From contig NZ_BDBQ01000074.1 of the NCBI RefSeq assembly GCF_001613065.1, forward strand, positions 26,086-90,085: DNA of 64,000 bases. The letters are read 5' to 3'. Positions 63,230-64,000 of this stretch are shown here, piece after piece. Position numbers and translations under genes: made by a program. Below the pieces are notes generated by a model. That model was not told where the DNA came from, ran no database searches, and saw only the letters and a program-made list of their open reading frames with translations. Origin of the DNA: Nocardia miyunensis NBRC 108239. Lineage in GTDB: Bacteria; Actinomycetota; Actinomycetes; Mycobacteriales; Mycobacteriaceae. Within the stretch, counting starts at the first letter, position 1, and each line of letters starts with the position of its first letter.

Positions 63230-64000
63230 GTGAGCGTGCCGCGCATCCCCGCCCAGCGCACCGTTGTCGTCGTCGGCCACGGCATGGTCGGTCATCGCTT
63301 CGTCGAGGCGCTGCGGTCGCGTGATACCGAGGACCGGTGGCAGATCATGGTGCTGGGCGAGGAGCCGCGTGCCGCGTACGATCGCGTCGCGCTGTCCTCC
63401 TACGTGGGCGTTTGGGATCCGGCGGCGCTGGCGCTGCCCGGTAACGAGTACGCCGGCGACGAGCTGGTGGATCTGCGGCTGGGCGTGCGGGCCGAGTCGA
63501 TCGATCGCGGCGCGGGCAAGGTCTTCACCTCCGACGGCGAGGCCATCGCCTACGACGCGGTGGTGCTGGCGACCGGCTCGTACGCGTTCGTCCCGCCCGT
63601 GCCGGGACACGATCGGCCCGAATGTTTCGTGTATCGCACCATCGAGGATCTTGACGGCATCCGGGCGGCGGCGCAGGAGGCCGGGCCGGGAGCCGTGGGT
63701 GTAGTGGTCGGCGGTGGTCTGCTCGGGCTGGAAGCGGCCAATGCGCTGCGCCTGATGGGCGTGACCCCGCACGTGGTCGAATTCGCGCCGCGGCTGATGC
63801 CGGTGCAGGTCGATCAGGGCGGTGGCGCGATCCTGGAGAAGCTGGTCGGCGATCTCGGGTTGCGGGTGCACACCGGTGTCGGCACCTCCTCGATCGAGCC
63901 CGCGGAAGATGGTGCGGGAGTCCGTGTTTCGCTGTCCGACGAATCGGTCATCGACGCCTCGCTGGTGGTGTTCTCCGCCGGTATCCGGCCGCGCGACGAG
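63230..64000 (+). CDS. nirB: Nitrite reductase large subunit NirB, 3' partial
   Basis: The frame runs off the end of the window (257 codons seen). It starts VSVPRIPAQRTVVVVGHGMVGHRFVEAL, an FAD-binding Rossmann motif, and has YDRVALSSYV, DAVVLATGSYAFVPPVPG, VVVGGGLLGLEAANALRLMG (NAD motif) and FSAGIRPRDE. This is the pyridine-nucleotide disulfide oxidoreductase half of the assimilatory NADH:nitrite reductase, which makes ammonium. The sirohaem domain lies outside. AGGAGG (63218-63223) six bases before GTG 63230 fixes the start. Confidence 0.9.
   Translation, partial: MSVPRIPAQRTVVVVGHGMVGHRFVEALRSRDTEDRWQIMVLGEEPRAAYDRVALSSYVGVWDPAALALPGNEYAGDELVDLRLGVRAESIDRGAGKVFTSDGEAIAYDAVVLATGSYAFVPPVPGHDRPECFVYRTIEDLDGIRAAAQEAGPGAVGVVVGGGLLGLEAANALRLMGVTPHVVEFAPRLMPVQVDQGGGAILEKLVGDLGLRVHTGVGTSSIEPAEDGAGVRVSLSDESVIDASLVVFSAGIRPRDE

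Overview
The window reads as a chromosomal segment of a high-GC, mycolate-producing actinobacterium, most likely Nocardia or a close relative in the Mycobacteriales. The evidence is GC-rich codon use, many GTG starts, the order mtrA-mtrB-lpqB-comF-hpf-secA1, and marker genes such as fbiB, whiB1, rshA-type anti-sigma, pdtaS and moeZ. Much of the gene order follows the Mycobacterium tuberculosis segment from about Rv3262 down to Rv3205c; this comparison is from memory, not from a search. The genus is an inference.

Region by region. 1-5900: the end of fbiB, a Nudix hydrolase, an alkB alkane hydroxylase without its usual rubredoxin and TetR neighbours, S-adenosylhomocysteinase, an Uma2 nuclease-like gene and thymidylate kinase. 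5970-12310: the MtrAB-LpqB envelope two-component operon, a ComF-like phosphoribosyltransferase and a long-form hibernation factor. 12450-20760: a thiolase, BluB, two stearoyl-CoA-type desaturases with their reductase, a small DUF6912-like protein and a wax ester/diacylglycerol acyltransferase. 20930-24625: an Rv3235-family protein and SecA1. 24640-28720 is an accessory pocket with a broken Uma2 gene, a secreted hydrolase and a nuclease-helicase fusion. 28765-34330: RsgA, AroA, another Uma2, an aldehyde dehydrogenase and an SRAP protein. 34500-40450: a MarR regulator, YbaK, the SigH/anti-sigma pair, the 24-residue ribosomal protein bL37, a biotinylated mini-protein, the PdtaS sensor kinase and WhiB1. 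40670-45790: a lipid kinase, an ECF42-type sigma factor with its YciI partner, GNAT proteins and a phosphatase. 45790-51870 is a second variable stretch (20-bp tandem repeat, CutA, unknown proteins, a MarR/methyltransferase pair, a PQQ-repeat protein). 52080-60900: RhlE helicase, an alpha/beta hydrolase, a ferritin-like diiron protein, DUF3107, TetR, a DUF3152 metalloprotease, MoeZ and a TIGR02569 protein. 60914-64000: a GntR/MFS divergent pair and the start of nirB.

How the parts fit together. Several groups look co-regulated. Both desaturase genes and the reductase share a 15-bp-period direct repeat in their upstream regions. sigH and moeZ each have a GGAAC-N18-GTT promoter, which suggests one thiol-stress regulon. 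whiB1 carries a CRP-like site. Two MarR genes have palindromes at their starts.

The least expected signals are three structures. First, a nested-hairpin 3'-end repeat lies directly after the stop codons of three genes (sahH, SRAP, pdtaS), and its stems show compensatory base changes. Second, a 39-bp palindromic repeat occurs once between genes and once in frame inside a transporter gene. Third, the sigH gene is arranged as in Streptomyces sigR, where two sigma isoforms are made. The nuclease-helicase fusion at 26830 is the best candidate for an undescribed defence-type function. No tRNA, rRNA, CRISPR array, insertion sequence or prophage was seen.
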